Part shown: one piece after another, positions 33,736-42,468 of the stretch
How the letters are laid out: each line of letters starts with the position of its first letter
How positions within the stretch are numbered: the first letter of the stretch is position 1
Translations under genes and position numbers: made by a program
Assembly (NCBI GenBank): GCA_028821605.1
Contig: JAPPFM010000009.1
Span: forward strand, 62,001-126,000
Origin: Candidatus Poribacteria bacterium
Lineage (GTDB): Bacteria > Poribacteria > WGA-4E > WGA-3G
Direction of reading: 5' to 3'
Length of the DNA stretch: 64,000 bases
The notes under the pieces: model-generated
Databases searched by the model: none
What the model was told of the DNA's origin: nothing
Seen by the model: only the letters and a program-made list of their open reading frames with translations

Positions 33736-36654
33736 CTACCGTTCTTCTTCAAGAGGAACGTAGAACATCCCGCGATGTTTGGTGACGATATAAAGTCTAT
33801 CGTCCTTAATAACCAGCGACTTGACGCTATCTGGTGCTTCTGGCGAGAGTTTTTCCCATTCCTCACGATCATTTAATCGATAGACACCTTCGTCCCCAGC
33901 ACCGTAAACTGTTGTAGTATCCACAGCAATTTGATCAATGAGGGTGTGCGTTCCTGCTGTATCGGTGATTGCATGCCAATGTTCACCGTCTTTTGAAGTC
34001 AAGACACCCGCGTCTGTAGCAACGTACACTATTGCACCCGCAAAGATTATATCATTGAAACGCTCAAAACGCAGTGGTAAGTTTGAGGTTAAATCGCTCC
34101 ATGTGCTGCCACTATCAAATGACTGAAAAAGGCTGCCATCGCGTTTCCCGACATAGACGGTTTCCTCAGAGACAGCAAGCTTAAGACTTTTCGGACCATC
34201 ATTACCATCGTTGGAGGGTTCGCTTGTATCTATGAGTCCAGTGTTAAACCATTCCGACTCGCCGCGTTTCCACCGGAGGAGCTGCCGTTTGTGCTCTACA
34301 TAGAAGGTCTTGCCGCTGACCGCAAATGCGCTCGGAGATCTTTCGCGTTGACGTATTATATCTGCCCACGCCTTTGTATCTGTGATGAGGGGATCTTCAC
34401 CGAGTGTCGGTGTTTCTCGGATCGGAACTAACACATTGCCATTCGCAGAGAGGCGACAGATATGCAATTTATTCTGCGGAACTGAAGCAGTAGCGGCTCC
34501 ATAGAGGATGCCATCCGCAATCGTTAATTTTGGAGAAATCAGTGGCTTAGTGGAACTGGCTTTCTTTGTAGGTTTTAGTGTGAACCAGCCGAAATCCATG
34601 GGAACATCTTTCCACGATTCGGCACCATCGCTGGATTTGAAAGCACCTTTGGATGTGCTCGTATAAAGTTCGTCCTTAAATCTCCTTAAGTTGTATATGT
34701 TAGTACTTACGATGCCATCCGTAAATAGATGCCACGATTCGCCACCATCGGTTGAGCGTGTAAGCCCAGGTGTTTCAACTTTAAAAAATGTATTTTCATC
34801 CACTGCTACTGCAGGGGTCCAACTAAGTATAGTCATTGAATCTCTACTCAATTCTGTCCATGTTTTTCCACCGTCGGTTGAGCGGAAACTTACCATTCCT
34901 AATGCCAGAATGCTATTCCCAGCTGCCAAGACTTTAACGCCCGACGAGATTTTCATCATGTGTGAATTGCTTGTCGGTGTTATATCGGTCCACGATTCAC
35001 CCAAATCGGTTGAGTGGAAAATCTCCCATTTCCTGACATTAGTGTTGCTCTTAAGTTCCTCCATAAGTTTCTCCATGTACGCTGACGTTCCTTCAGGGCT
35101 TCTCAATTGAGAAAGGTCGCGTCCAGTTCCGACATAGAGATTATTGCCAGAGACTGACAAAGAACGGATGGCTTTCGTGGTATCTATCAACAATTTCTCG
35201 CATGTCCCTGAATGTAAACGATAGAGGCCCTTGTTTGTTCCGACAAACACTGTATTTTCAATAGCAGCGACTGAGAAAACCTCGCTATCTGACACTTCAT
35301 TGTTGAGCTGTGTCCACTGCTTACCCGCATCTGTAGACCGGAAAATGCCTTCATTTCGAAACACAAGGTACAATGCATCATCCGTTATCACGAGCCCAAT
35401 AACGCGTCCGTTCGGACGCTCGCCAAGTTTCGTCCATGTCTCACCTCTATCTTTTGATGCAAACACACCATTGGGAAAAACAAGATAGAGGGTATCGTTT
35501 CGTTCTTCTATCGGTATTCCGTGGTTGTCTACAGAAGCCTCTGCGGGAAGTGGACTCACGAGCGTCCATGCAGGGGTATCGGGTGGTAATCTATAGATAC
35601 CGATTCGTGAAGTCGCGTAGACATCCCCCCATGAACTTACCAATAAGCCTGATGCTGAGGTGCCTTCTTCTGGACCGCTCGCTTGTATCCACTGCTGTTT
35701 TGTTGGCGGGCGCGTCTCCTTTTCTATCTGTGCAGCGGCAAGCAGCACGGGTTCAGAAACCTGTGGACCGGCACCTTCACCTTTACCGGTGATATCGAAA
35801 CGTCCCGCTTGATTCCGTAAATCCGGCTTTGCCTGTGTATCAAGGACAATGGGGGCATCAACAATTTCAATGGTGGTTTCAGATTGTGCGTTCAGGTTGT
35901 AAGGTTTCTGAAAACGAGCGAGGTGCTGCGAACCCACACCCATTATGAGAAAAATAAAAATGGCTGTTGTGGCTGAGAGTGCCCATGGCATGAGCGGTTT
36001 ACTGTTCGTAGGCGATACCGGTTTTATGGTAGCGATTCGCTGCATAATATTTTCGGTGAAAGTAGTGGGTAGATGTACGCTTCCGAGTGTTTCTTGAATC
36101 ATGTTTTCTTGCTCCTTTAGGCGATTCCGGGCGCGTTGGAGACGGCTCTTAACCGTGTTTGGAGACACGCCTAAAAATTCGCTAATCGCTTGGCATGTCA
36201 TTTCTCCAAGATAGTGGAGTGTTACGACTGTGCGTTCGCTCTCCGGTAGTTTTTCCAATAGATTGCTGATGTATCCGCGACGGTATTCAGCAGATGCCTC
36301 GTTGCGTTGTTCATCTTCATAATGCCGATAAGATGATTCCTCTATCTCCTCTCCACTCGTGGTTTCTAAGGATTCCATCGGTGGCTTCTGCTTTCGGTGC
36401 CAAGCGATACAAAGCCGATCAGCAATCACATAGAGCCAGCCAGCGAACTGGTTCGGATTCTTCAACGTTCCAAGTTTCTGGTATGCCTTGAGGAAGGTAT
36501 CCTGTGTGAGTTCCTCGGCAATATGGAAATCGTCAACCTTCCGCCATACCAGCGCGTGGATGCTTTTCTGGTGTTTTTTTACCAACGAAGTGAAGGCATT
36601 CTCGTCACCTGACAAAAAGCGGTGTACGAGTTGTGCATCTTCGGTTTTCATCAA
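33736..36654 (-). CDS. ECF sigma factor - TM helix - Asp-box propeller fusion (copy 3)
   Basis: The 972-residue protein has the same order as the other two: ECF sigma factor (HALVWRKVDDFHIAEELTQD; LHYLGEMTCQAISEFLGVSP), membrane helix near 222-242 (ALSATTAIFIFLIMGVGSQ), the juxtamembrane SETTIEIVDAPIVLD, then an Asp-box propeller (SKDRGETW, STDAGKQW, STDLGESW, STDGGKTW, STDGGESW, SSDGAESW, SFDSGSTW). All sigma determinants look intact, so it is not obviously decayed. It is the first of three tandem copies on the minus strand; the spacer to copy 2 is 388 bases and includes that copy's own conserved upstream block, so each copy probably has its own promoter. Confidence 0.88.
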   Translation of the reverse strand: MMKTEDAQLVHRFLSGDENAFTSLVKKHQKSIHALVWRKVDDFHIAEELTQDTFLKAYQKLGTLKNPNQFAGWLYVIADRLCIAWHRKQKPPMESLETTSGEEIEESSYRHYEDEQRNEASAEYRRGYISNLLEKLPESERTVVTLHYLGEMTCQAISEFLGVSPNTVKSRLQRARNRLKEQENMIQETLGSVHLPTTFTENIMQRIATIKPVSPTNSKPLMPWALSATTAIFIFLIMGVGSQHLARFQKPYNLNAQSETTIEIVDAPIVLDTQAKPDLRNQAGRFDITGKGEGAGPQVSEPVLLAAAQIEKETRPPTKQQWIQASGPEEGTSASGLLVSSWGDVYATSRIGIYRLPPDTPAWTLVSPLPAEASVDNHGIPIEERNDTLYLVFPNGVFASKDRGETWTKLGERPNGRVIGLVITDDALYLVFRNEGIFRSTDAGKQWTQLNNEVSDSEVFSVAAIENTVFVGTNKGLYRLHSGTCEKLLIDTTKAIRSLSVSGNNLYVGTGRDLSQLRSPEGTSAYMEKLMEELKSNTNVRKWEIFHSTDLGESWTDITPTSNSHMMKISSGVKVLAAGNSILALGMVSFRSTDGGKTWTELSRDSMTILSWTPAVAVDENTFFKVETPGLTRSTDGGESWHLFTDGIVSTNIYNLRRFKDELYTSTSKGAFKSSDGAESWKDVPMDFGWFTLKPTKKASSTKPLISPKLTIADGILYGAATASVPQNKLHICRLSANGNVLVPIRETPTLGEDPLITDTKAWADIIRQRERSPSAFAVSGKTFYVEHKRQLLRWKRGESEWFNTGLIDTSEPSNDGNDGPKSLKLAVSEETVYVGKRDGSLFQSFDSGSTWSDLTSNLPLRFERFNDIIFAGAIVYVATDAGVLTSKDGEHWHAITDTAGTHTLIDQIAVDTTTVYGAGDEGVYRLNDREEWEKLSPEAPDSVKSLVIKDDRLYIVTKHRGMFYVPLEEER

Positions 36655-36655
36655 A

Positions 36656-36745
36656 TTTCTCCTACGTAGGATACAGCTGCACGGTTTTAACGCGCGACCA
36701 TCGGACTGCTGTTACTATTAATGACGCGTTTTAAAGAGCCAAAGG
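36656..36745 (-). promoter_or_regulatory. Conserved upstream region of sigma-propeller gene 3
   Basis: Nearly identical to 33349-33440 through the CCTACGTAGG palindrome, the GGTCGCGCGTTAAAACC block and GTCATTAATAGTAACAGCAG. Similarity to the other copies ends near 36765, marking the edge of the duplicated unit. Confidence 0.5.
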
Positions 36746-36973
36746 TTGCATAGTGGCAAAAAATTGATATACTGCAGGAGCTGCCCCGGTCGCGATTTAT
36801 CCCATAATCCGCCAAGTTCATAAAAATCCGAGATTCAGACAGAGCATTTCGGTGAAATATTTTACATCTAACTCACGTTAAATTAATACCTATGGTGTTG
36901 TTTGTAATCGCACCGATCATCTGGAACTGAACACCGACAACTGATAACTGACAACCATTTGAAAATGTTTCGC
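36746..36973. other. Intergenic DNA with ACTGATAACTGA-type tract
   Basis: No gene is seen. At 36924-36956 there is a tract of degenerate words (AACTGAACACCGACAACTGA, then TAACTGACAACC). Similar tracts are found near 43521, 43588, 44788, 55997, 56947 and 62149. Confidence 0.5.
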
Positions 36974-37002
36974 TTGACATAACTCGGAAGAAGCAGTATA
37001 CT
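36974..37002 (+). promoter_or_regulatory. Sigma-70-type promoter giving a near-leaderless transcript
   Basis: TTGACA at 36974-36979 and TATACT at 36997-37002 are 17 bases apart. The ATG of the MOSC gene is at 37013, so transcription would begin about four bases before it and no Shine-Dalgarno fits in between. Confidence 0.8.
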
Positions 37003-37012
37003 AAAGCGTATC

Positions 37013-37654
37013 ATGAAACTCTTATCCATAAATGTTTCAAAACCGAAGCCTATTCAATACGGCGGTAAGACTATCCAAACCGGTATTTTCAAGGAACCGG
37101 TGTCAGGCACTGTCATGCTCAGAGAGAAGAACATTGACGGTGATGGACAAGGCGATCTACGGGTGCATGGTGGCACCTATAAAGCCATCTACGGGTATCC
37201 GATTGAGCATTATGCCCACTGGCAGCAGGAATTGCAAAGAGACGACTTGACGTACGGACAGTTCGGCGAAAATCTCACCATTGAGGGTTTACTGGAAGCA
37301 TCTGTTCATATCGGTGATGTTTTTCAAATAGGTTCAACGGTAAAATTACAGATTACGCAACCGCGTGTGCCGTGTTTTAAGCTTGCATACAAAATGGGAC
37401 TCCCGGAGTTCCCCAAACAGTTTTTAGAAAGTAGGCGCGTAGGTTTCTATTTCCGGGTGCTTGAAGAAGGCGAAATCACCGCTGGTGATGCGATTGCACG
37501 CATTGAGGTCGCACCGGAATCGATGAGTGTCACGGAGATCGTCAACCTCCGTTATTTTAATAGGGACAATCATGAGAAGATCGCACAAGCGAGAAAGCTG
37601 CCTGCCCTCTCACCGAGTTGGAAACGGGATTTTACGAAAATACTAAACGGATGA
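37013..37654 (+). CDS. MOSC-domain protein (YiiM-like)
   Basis: The 213-residue protein matches the YiiM type of MOSC proteins, which handle molybdenum cofactor sulfur chemistry and detoxify N-hydroxylated compounds in some bacteria. Seen are [31 protein letters not shown], and the MOSC Cys in [11 protein letters not shown] near residue 121. The C-terminal 40 residues ([12 protein letters not shown]...) form the short helical 3-alpha tail found in YiiM. Its stop overlaps the nagB start by ATGA. The transcript is probably leaderless, as the promoter's -10 ends 10 bases before the ATG. Confidence 0.85.
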   Translation: MKLLSINVSKPKPIQYGGKTIQTGIFKEPVSGTVMLREKNIDGDGQGDLRVHGGTYKAIYGYPIEHYAHWQQELQRDDLTYGQFGENLTIEGLLEASVHIGDVFQIGSTVKLQITQPRVPCFKLAYKMGLPEFPKQFLESRRVGFYFRVLEEGEITAGDAIARIEVAPESMSVTEIVNLRYFNRDNHEKIAQARKLPALSPSWKRDFTKILNG

Positions 37655-38382
37655 ATATTTTTAAAGCAACCACCAAACGAGAAACGAGCGAAGCGGCGGC
37701 ACACGTCGCCAGCACAAAGCTGCGCGAGGCACTTGATGCAAATGGAAGTGCAAGTTTCATTGTCGCGACGGGTGCATCGCAATTTGACTTCCTTGCCGCA
37801 CTCACCGCAGATGAAACGATTGACTGGGACAACACGACGATGTTCCATCTGGATGAATACATCGGCATCCCTGAGACGCATCCCGCAAGCTTTCGCAAAT
37901 ATCTGCGGGAACGCCTCGTGGACATCGTGCGTCCGGGAACGGTACATTTCCTGAACAGTGAAGCGGACGAACCGCAAGTCGAATGTGATCGGCTCAATCA
38001 GATTATCTCGCAACATCAGATTGATGTCGCGTTTGTAGGCATCGGCGAGAATGGACATCTTGCCTTCAACGATCCACCGGCAGATTTTGAGACAGAGGAT
38101 CCTTACATCCTTGTTGAATTAGATGAGGCGTGCCGTCTACAGCAGGTGGGTGAAGGCTGGTTCACTGGACTTGACGCGGTGCCAACCCAAGCGATTTCGA
38201 TGTCCATCCGCCAAATCATGAAGGCGCAAGCGATTATTTGCACTGTGCCGGATGAACGGAAAGCGGAGGCGGTTCGGGATTGCTTACACGGCGAAATAAC
38301 GCCGATGCACCCAGCCTCTATCTTGCAGACACATCCGGATTGTACAGTATTTCTCGATACTGGATCGGCATCTCTGTTATAA
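37651..38382 (+). CDS. nagB: Glucosamine-6-phosphate deaminase
   Basis: The 243-residue protein belongs to the NagB/SOL family and should convert glucosamine 6-phosphate to fructose 6-phosphate and ammonia. Motifs: phosphate-binding GASQFDF, the general-base loop [16 protein letters not shown] near residue 70, and the signature [13 protein letters not shown] near 130-142. In the last, Asn stands before the catalytic GH as in some Bacillus enzymes. The ATG at 37651 overlaps the MOSC gene's TGA, so it is translationally coupled; no independent ribosome binding site is needed. With the Gfo/Idh/MocA genes that follow, it suggests amino-sugar catabolism. Confidence 0.9.
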   Translation: MNIFKATTKRETSEAAAHVASTKLREALDANGSASFIVATGASQFDFLAALTADETIDWDNTTMFHLDEYIGIPETHPASFRKYLRERLVDIVRPGTVHFLNSEADEPQVECDRLNQIISQHQIDVAFVGIGENGHLAFNDPPADFETEDPYILVELDEACRLQQVGEGWFTGLDAVPTQAISMSIRQIMKAQAIICTVPDERKAEAVRDCLHGEITPMHPASILQTHPDCTVFLDTGSASLL

Positions 38383-38424
38383 GGTAGGGTTGAATGAAGA
38401 TTAAGAATTTAATTCGGTAATTGT

Positions 38425-38449
38425 GGGCAGGTACAAGACCTGCCCCTAC
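38425..38449. repeat. Palindromic repeat with CCCCTAC end
   Basis: GGGCAGGT and ACCTGCCC pair around ACAAG, followed by CCTAC. It belongs to the GTAG...CTAC hairpin family and lies between convergent genes ending at 38382 and 38517, where it may terminate both. Confidence 0.6.
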
Positions 38450-38516
38450 AACATTTTTTTACGGATAACATTACCGAAGTATTTATTTAAACTTCATGTA
38501 ACTTTACCAATGGGAC

Positions 38517-39245
38517 CTAACGAACGGCTTTAATCCGTCCCCAAGTGACAGCAAGTTTGTCTTGTGGCGCAACGTCAAACGGAATCTGACCTAAGGCGTA
38601 GAGGATTGAACGGTGGATGAGTTCCCAACCATCGTCTGTTACCTGCTCCCAACCTGTGGAGTGGGGCCAGATGTTAACGTGTATCGCTTTCGTAGAGCCT
38701 TTAATCGTTTTCGCACCTTTTTCATAGACAGAGATGGCGACGAGATCGTCGTTGTCAGCGCGCACGGCTAATATATCAATATCACCTTCAAAACCGCTGC
38801 ACGTCATGAGTGCTATGGCGGGTTTGCTGACTGTGATGTCGCCCTTGAAGCCTTCGGTTATCGGATGCTCAGTATCAACGATGGTGAGATCATCACCCGC
38901 ATCAGAGTTGAATGTGCCGTCCGCAGCAAACCCCATGTCATCATAAGTCCACGTCTCGGCATTGACGACTGGGACAGTTGAGTTTTTGTAAGCGTCCAAA
39001 ATGTTAGCACTGGAAGTTGATTCTGAAATAAAGACGAGATCAATATCTGCGAGATTGACAGGATGTTTCGCCAAGTGCTGATGGGGTTCAATGACGTAAC
39101 CCCACTCTTTGAGGTGCTCTATCAGTGGAGCATCCTTCGGATCGGGTTCACCGGAGCCAACGAGTACCAGTTTTTCACCCGCAGCGATAACAAAACCTAC
39201 AGCGAAAAGTAGCACGAAAATCGATAAAAAAAAGTGGCGATACAT
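38517..39245 (-). CDS. Secreted ThuA-like/GATase-fold protein with C-terminal KLAVTW tag
   Basis: The 242-residue protein has a signal peptide (FFLSIFVLLFAVGFVIAAG) followed by a domain with alternating strands like the ThuA/class I glutamine amidotransferase fold (KLVLVGSG, DIDLVFISES, PVVNAETW, HPITEGFKGD, ...IHVNIWPHSTGW and ILYALGQ). HPITEGF-type and W-x-HS-x-GW segments are typical of ThuA-like proteins in carbohydrate gene clusters. The last 18 residues, VAPQDKLAVTWGRIKAVR, are the tag shared with the proteins at 1221 and 41573. AGGAGG precedes the ATG. Enzymatic activity is not established. Confidence 0.75.
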   Translation of the reverse strand: MYRHFFLSIFVLLFAVGFVIAAGEKLVLVGSGEPDPKDAPLIEHLKEWGYVIEPHQHLAKHPVNLADIDLVFISESTSSANILDAYKNSTVPVVNAETWTYDDMGFAADGTFNSDAGDDLTIVDTEHPITEGFKGDITVSKPAIALMTCSGFEGDIDILAVRADNDDLVAISVYEKGAKTIKGSTKAIHVNIWPHSTGWEQVTDDGWELIHRSILYALGQIPFDVAPQDKLAVTWGRIKAVR

Positions 39246-39367
39246 GAGAATAATTATCCTCCTTTTGGATTAGAGTTTAGGAGTGTGGGGCATCTGCAGG
39301 CAACACTCTAAGCGTGTGGCAGATCCTCCCAAAGAATTTGATTGGATTTCAAATTAGGCTTAGATAT

Positions 39368-39396
39368 ACTCTACAGGAAGACACAAGACAAGTCAA
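39368..39396 (-). promoter_or_regulatory. Sigma-70-type promoter for the 38517 gene
   Basis: On the minus strand TTGACT (39396-39391) and TAGAGT (39373-39368) are 17 bases apart, leaving a leader of about 115 bases that contains an imperfect ATCTG...CAGAT hairpin. Confidence 0.6.
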
Positions 39397-39448
39397 GCAC
39401 TTTTGATTTGGTGTGTTCAAACCAGGTTTAGGGAAATGGAGGGTGTGA

Positions 39449-40510
39449 ATGAAGAAAGATGCAGTTAAAGTTGGAATCATTGGTGTCGGTGGAACAATCG
39501 GTAGCACAACTGTGATTCTCAACGGAGAACCGAATGTCCAACTTGTCGCTTTGGCAGACCCAGATGCCAACCGTCGGAAAAGAGTCTTGGGCGACATTAA
39601 AGGTGTACGCGTTTTTGATGATTACAAGCAGATGTTCGACGCGTGTGATTTAGACGCTGTCTGCATTGGACTTCCGACGTGGATGCACGCTCCGGTTTCA
39701 CTGGAGGCGGTGGAGCGCGGGATGCATGTGCTCTGTGAGAAACCCCCCTCAAACGATGCAGCGGAGTTAATACCCGTCACGCAACTTGCCGCAAGCAAAG
39801 GCTTGGTCTATATGTTTGTTCGGCAATCTCGGTTCACAGCACAGTTGACGGAAGGACGCAGACTGGTGCAAGCCGGGGAACTCGGTGACGTATACTATGC
39901 TGAAACTCGGTGGATACGCACACGGTGGTGCTCTGCCCGCGGATGGCGACACGATAAGGAAAAAGGCGGTGGGGTGCTGCTTGATCTCGGTATCCACGCC
40001 ATTGACAACGTCTGGTTTATGATGGGGTGTCCCCGTCCTACAGAAGCAATGGCTGGGTTATATTGCAACTTCTCCCATCTCGCACCCCCTGAGCAGACCT
40101 ATACCGCAGACGATGCCGCGTGCGGATTTGTACGGTTTGAGAATGGATGTACCCTGCATTTTGCTGTCGCATTTTCGCTGAATACTACAAACCGGCATGC
40201 TCCAGCAAAAGGGAGCGATTTGGTCAAAAGCGAGGTTCAGGAGTTCCATCTTTACGGCACGAAGGCAGGACTCGAAAGTGGAAAGCTGCTGGTTGGAACA
40301 CCGGACGGTGTTAAGGTCACACCCATGAAACCAGCACCACAAAAGGCAGATGATATAACGCTTCAGGCACAAGAATTCATCCGAGCGATTCGGGAGGGAG
40401 ATGAACCCCTCAATCCCGGTTCAGAGGCGGTGATGTTGATGCAGATGCTCGATGCATCAATGAAATCCAGCGAAATTGGCAGTGCCGTTGCGATTCCGCC
40501 AATTTCATAA
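39449..40510 (+). CDS. Gfo/Idh/MocA family oxidoreductase
   Basis: A 353-residue NAD(P)-dependent sugar or inositol dehydrogenase-like protein. The N-terminal Rossmann domain has GIIGVGGTIGS and CEKPPSNDAAE (the conserved E-K-P near residue 97). The C-terminal alpha/beta domain has GGVLLDLGIHAIDNVWFMMG, with the Asp and His of the usual catalytic region. GGAGG lies before the ATG. It is followed after 21 bases by a PhyH gene, a frequent pairing in this kind of genome. Substrate unknown. Confidence 0.9.
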   Translation: MKKDAVKVGIIGVGGTIGSTTVILNGEPNVQLVALADPDANRRKRVLGDIKGVRVFDDYKQMFDACDLDAVCIGLPTWMHAPVSLEAVERGMHVLCEKPPSNDAAELIPVTQLAASKGLVYMFVRQSRFTAQLTEGRRLVQAGELGDVYYAETRWIRTRWCSARGWRHDKEKGGGVLLDLGIHAIDNVWFMMGCPRPTEAMAGLYCNFSHLAPPEQTYTADDAACGFVRFENGCTLHFAVAFSLNTTNRHAPAKGSDLVKSEVQEFHLYGTKAGLESGKLLVGTPDGVKVTPMKPAPQKADDITLQAQEFIRAIREGDEPLNPGSEAVMLMQMLDASMKSSEIGSAVAIPPIS

Positions 40511-40531
40511 GTTCAAAATGGAGAAGTAGTA

Positions 40532-41419
40532 ATGTCTGTACAACATGATCAGATCGGACTCACAGCACAACAGAAACAGCAATTTCTCGACGATGGTTTT
40601 CTGTTCGTCCGAAACGTGCTGCCAAACGAAGCACTTCAACCTTTGATTGATGAATTGGCGCAAAAGGTTGATGATGGAACGCAGGCAGCAGTCAAACACG
40701 GGATCCTTGATCCGTCGGACACTTATGATGATGAACCTTTTGACAAGAGATTGGGGATGGTATCAAGTGCCTGTTCCGATCCGGACTGGATTTGGAGCAA
40801 CTATTTCCGCGACCAGAAGATTCGGACCGCCGGAATGTTCACGCTCCGAACGGCACCTACGCTCCTTGATGTCGTCGCATCTCTTATTGGTGATGAGATT
40901 TTGGCACATCCACAGTTTAATTACCGTGCCAAGCTGCCGAACCAAGATGTTACGGTCATCCCGTGGCATCAGGACTTGGCGTATCTCATCCCGGAAGAAG
41001 CCGGTGAAACATTGGTGGTGAATGTCTGGCTCCCGCTCATTCAGGCGACTGAAGAGAATGGGTGCATGCAAGTTATCCGAGGTTCACATCTTTTCAATCT
41101 GATTGACCACAACTATCAGGATCCAACACCCGGGCACACCGGCGGCAGGGGAATTAGCGATGTGGAATTACCGCCCGGTGACATCGTCACTGCTGAACTG
41201 GATGGAGGGGATGTCTTACTAACGAGTGAACGGGTTGTGCATCGTGGTCTTCCGAACCGCTCCAACACCGTCCGTTGGAGTGTTGATACGCGCTACAGTC
41301 AAATCGGTTTGCCCACAGGTCGTGCCTCCGTTCCGGGTTTTGTCGCTCGGAGTCGGGTAAACCCTGAGAGCATTGCGAAGTCTCATCACGACTGGAATCG
41401 CCTATTTACCTCAATTTAA
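40532..41419 (+). CDS. Phytanoyl-CoA dioxygenase (PhyH) family protein
   Basis: The 295-residue protein is a non-heme Fe(II)/2-oxoglutarate oxygenase of the PhyH family. The iron triad is visible as PWHQDLAYL (His and Asp near residues 149-151) and RVVHRGLPNRSNTVRWSVD (His near 233), with the Arg that would bind 2-oxoglutarate nearby. It is probably co-transcribed with the preceding oxidoreductase. Substrate cannot be told; members act on lipids, amino acids or small metabolites. Confidence 0.88.
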   Translation: MSVQHDQIGLTAQQKQQFLDDGFLFVRNVLPNEALQPLIDELAQKVDDGTQAAVKHGILDPSDTYDDEPFDKRLGMVSSACSDPDWIWSNYFRDQKIRTAGMFTLRTAPTLLDVVASLIGDEILAHPQFNYRAKLPNQDVTVIPWHQDLAYLIPEEAGETLVVNVWLPLIQATEENGCMQVIRGSHLFNLIDHNYQDPTPGHTGGRGISDVELPPGDIVTAELDGGDVLLTSERVVHRGLPNRSNTVRWSVDTRYSQIGLPTGRASVPGFVARSRVNPESIAKSHHDWNRLFTSI

Positions 41420-41480
41420 TGACCCAAGCACATGTTACAGCAAGTTTTTAGGCAGGGCACTTTGCATGACCACAAAAATC

Positions 41481-41509
41481 TTGACATTCCCGGATTTTTG
41501 TGTTAGTCT
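41481..41509 (+). promoter_or_regulatory. Probable promoter of the LamG gene
   Basis: TTGACA at 41481-41486 and TAGTCT at 41504-41509, 17 bases apart, about 60 bases before the ATG. Confidence 0.6.
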
Positions 41510-41572
41510 AAAGAGGTATGAAATTAACTAAAAGAACATCACTTACATCTACCTTAGAGGAGGTAGTATATC

Positions 41573-42340
41573 ATGATGTATCGAATAGGACTGTCCTTTC
41601 TGATTTTCGCTGGATTGGTGCTGATGCCTTTCAGTGCGACAGCGTTGGATCTAAAGGATAAAGAGCTGCTGCTCTACATTCCTTTTAACGAAGGCAAGGG
41701 AAAAGCGATGGAAGATCTTTCTCCACACGGAAACGACGCAGAACTCGTTGGTGATGGGGATTGGGTTGATGGTAAATTCGGAAAAGCCATGGAATTTGGT
41801 CAAGCGGGAGAGGTCAAAGCTCCATATATTGAACTCAACGAAAAGAGTTTTACAGTGACAATGTGGGTTAAGCCAGCACTCAGTGGTGCAGACCAGCAGT
41901 GTGTTTTCACACAAACACAGGTCAACGCGCAGAATACAAGCTTGCACTATCGTATCTACAATAGTGGCACCGTTCGCATGGGGTTTTATGCCAATGACCT
42001 TGATGCGCCAGCTGCGGTTAAAGCCGACAAATGGGCACATATCACGTTCTGGCTGGATGTAAAAGGCAAATCCCGACAGATTTACATTGACGGTAAGTCT
42101 GTGGTAGAGGACGCAGGCAAAGCTGGGATTGAGTACCTTGGAACGGCAGGCGATACGATGATCGGCTCGTGGGGCGCGACCGGACAAAAGTTCAATGGGA
42201 TCATTGATGAGGTAACGGTATGGGATCGCGCTTTGTCGGAAGACGATATTGCGCGGAGCATGGAAGACCTAACTGCTTTGCCTGTAGATCCCGCGGATAA
42301 ACTCGCAACCACTTGGGCAAGTGTCAAAGCGTGGCGTTAG
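41573..42340 (+). CDS. Secreted LamG/concanavalin A-like protein with C-terminal KLATTW tag
   Basis: The 255-residue protein has a signal peptide (LSFLIFAGLVLMPFSATA) and one LamG-like lectin/glucanase domain: LYIPFNEGKGKAMEDLSPHG, FTVTMWVKPALSG, WAHITFWLDVKGKSRQIYID and GIIDEVTVWDRALSEDDI. It should bind glycans or proteins outside the cell. The last 18 residues, VDPADKLATTWASVKAWR, are the tag seen on the proteins at 1221 and 38517. GGAGG is positioned for the ATG at 41573 or the next ATG directly after it. It lies downstream of the oxidoreductase and PhyH genes but has its own promoter. Confidence 0.85.
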   Translation: MMYRIGLSFLIFAGLVLMPFSATALDLKDKELLLYIPFNEGKGKAMEDLSPHGNDAELVGDGDWVDGKFGKAMEFGQAGEVKAPYIELNEKSFTVTMWVKPALSGADQQCVFTQTQVNAQNTSLHYRIYNSGTVRMGFYANDLDAPAAVKADKWAHITFWLDVKGKSRQIYIDGKSVVEDAGKAGIEYLGTAGDTMIGSWGATGQKFNGIIDEVTVWDRALSEDDIARSMEDLTALPVDPADKLATTWASVKAWR

Positions 42341-42389
42341 ATCCCAATTTTCGTTAATCTATCCGTCATATTTCAACACGTGTTAAGAT

Positions 42390-42416
42390 GTAGTGGTGCA
42401 TCAAACGCACCACTAC
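42390..42416. terminator. Perfect GTAG...CTAC hairpin between convergent genes
   Basis: GTAGTGGTGC and GCACCACTAC form a 10-bp perfect stem around ATCAAAC. It lies between genes ending at 42340 and 42469 and is likely to stop transcription from both sides; in sequence it belongs to the dispersed hairpin family. Confidence 0.65.
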
Positions 42417-42468
42417 GTAACTTCCTTCCATATAGACACTTACAACCACACCTACTTTTTCAGATTCG

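Noticed and set aside
33348-36654. Sigma-propeller copies as assembly duplicates
   Set aside because: The copies differ throughout, in coding and spacer DNA, and have different neighbours, so they are true paralogs and not a repeated contig.
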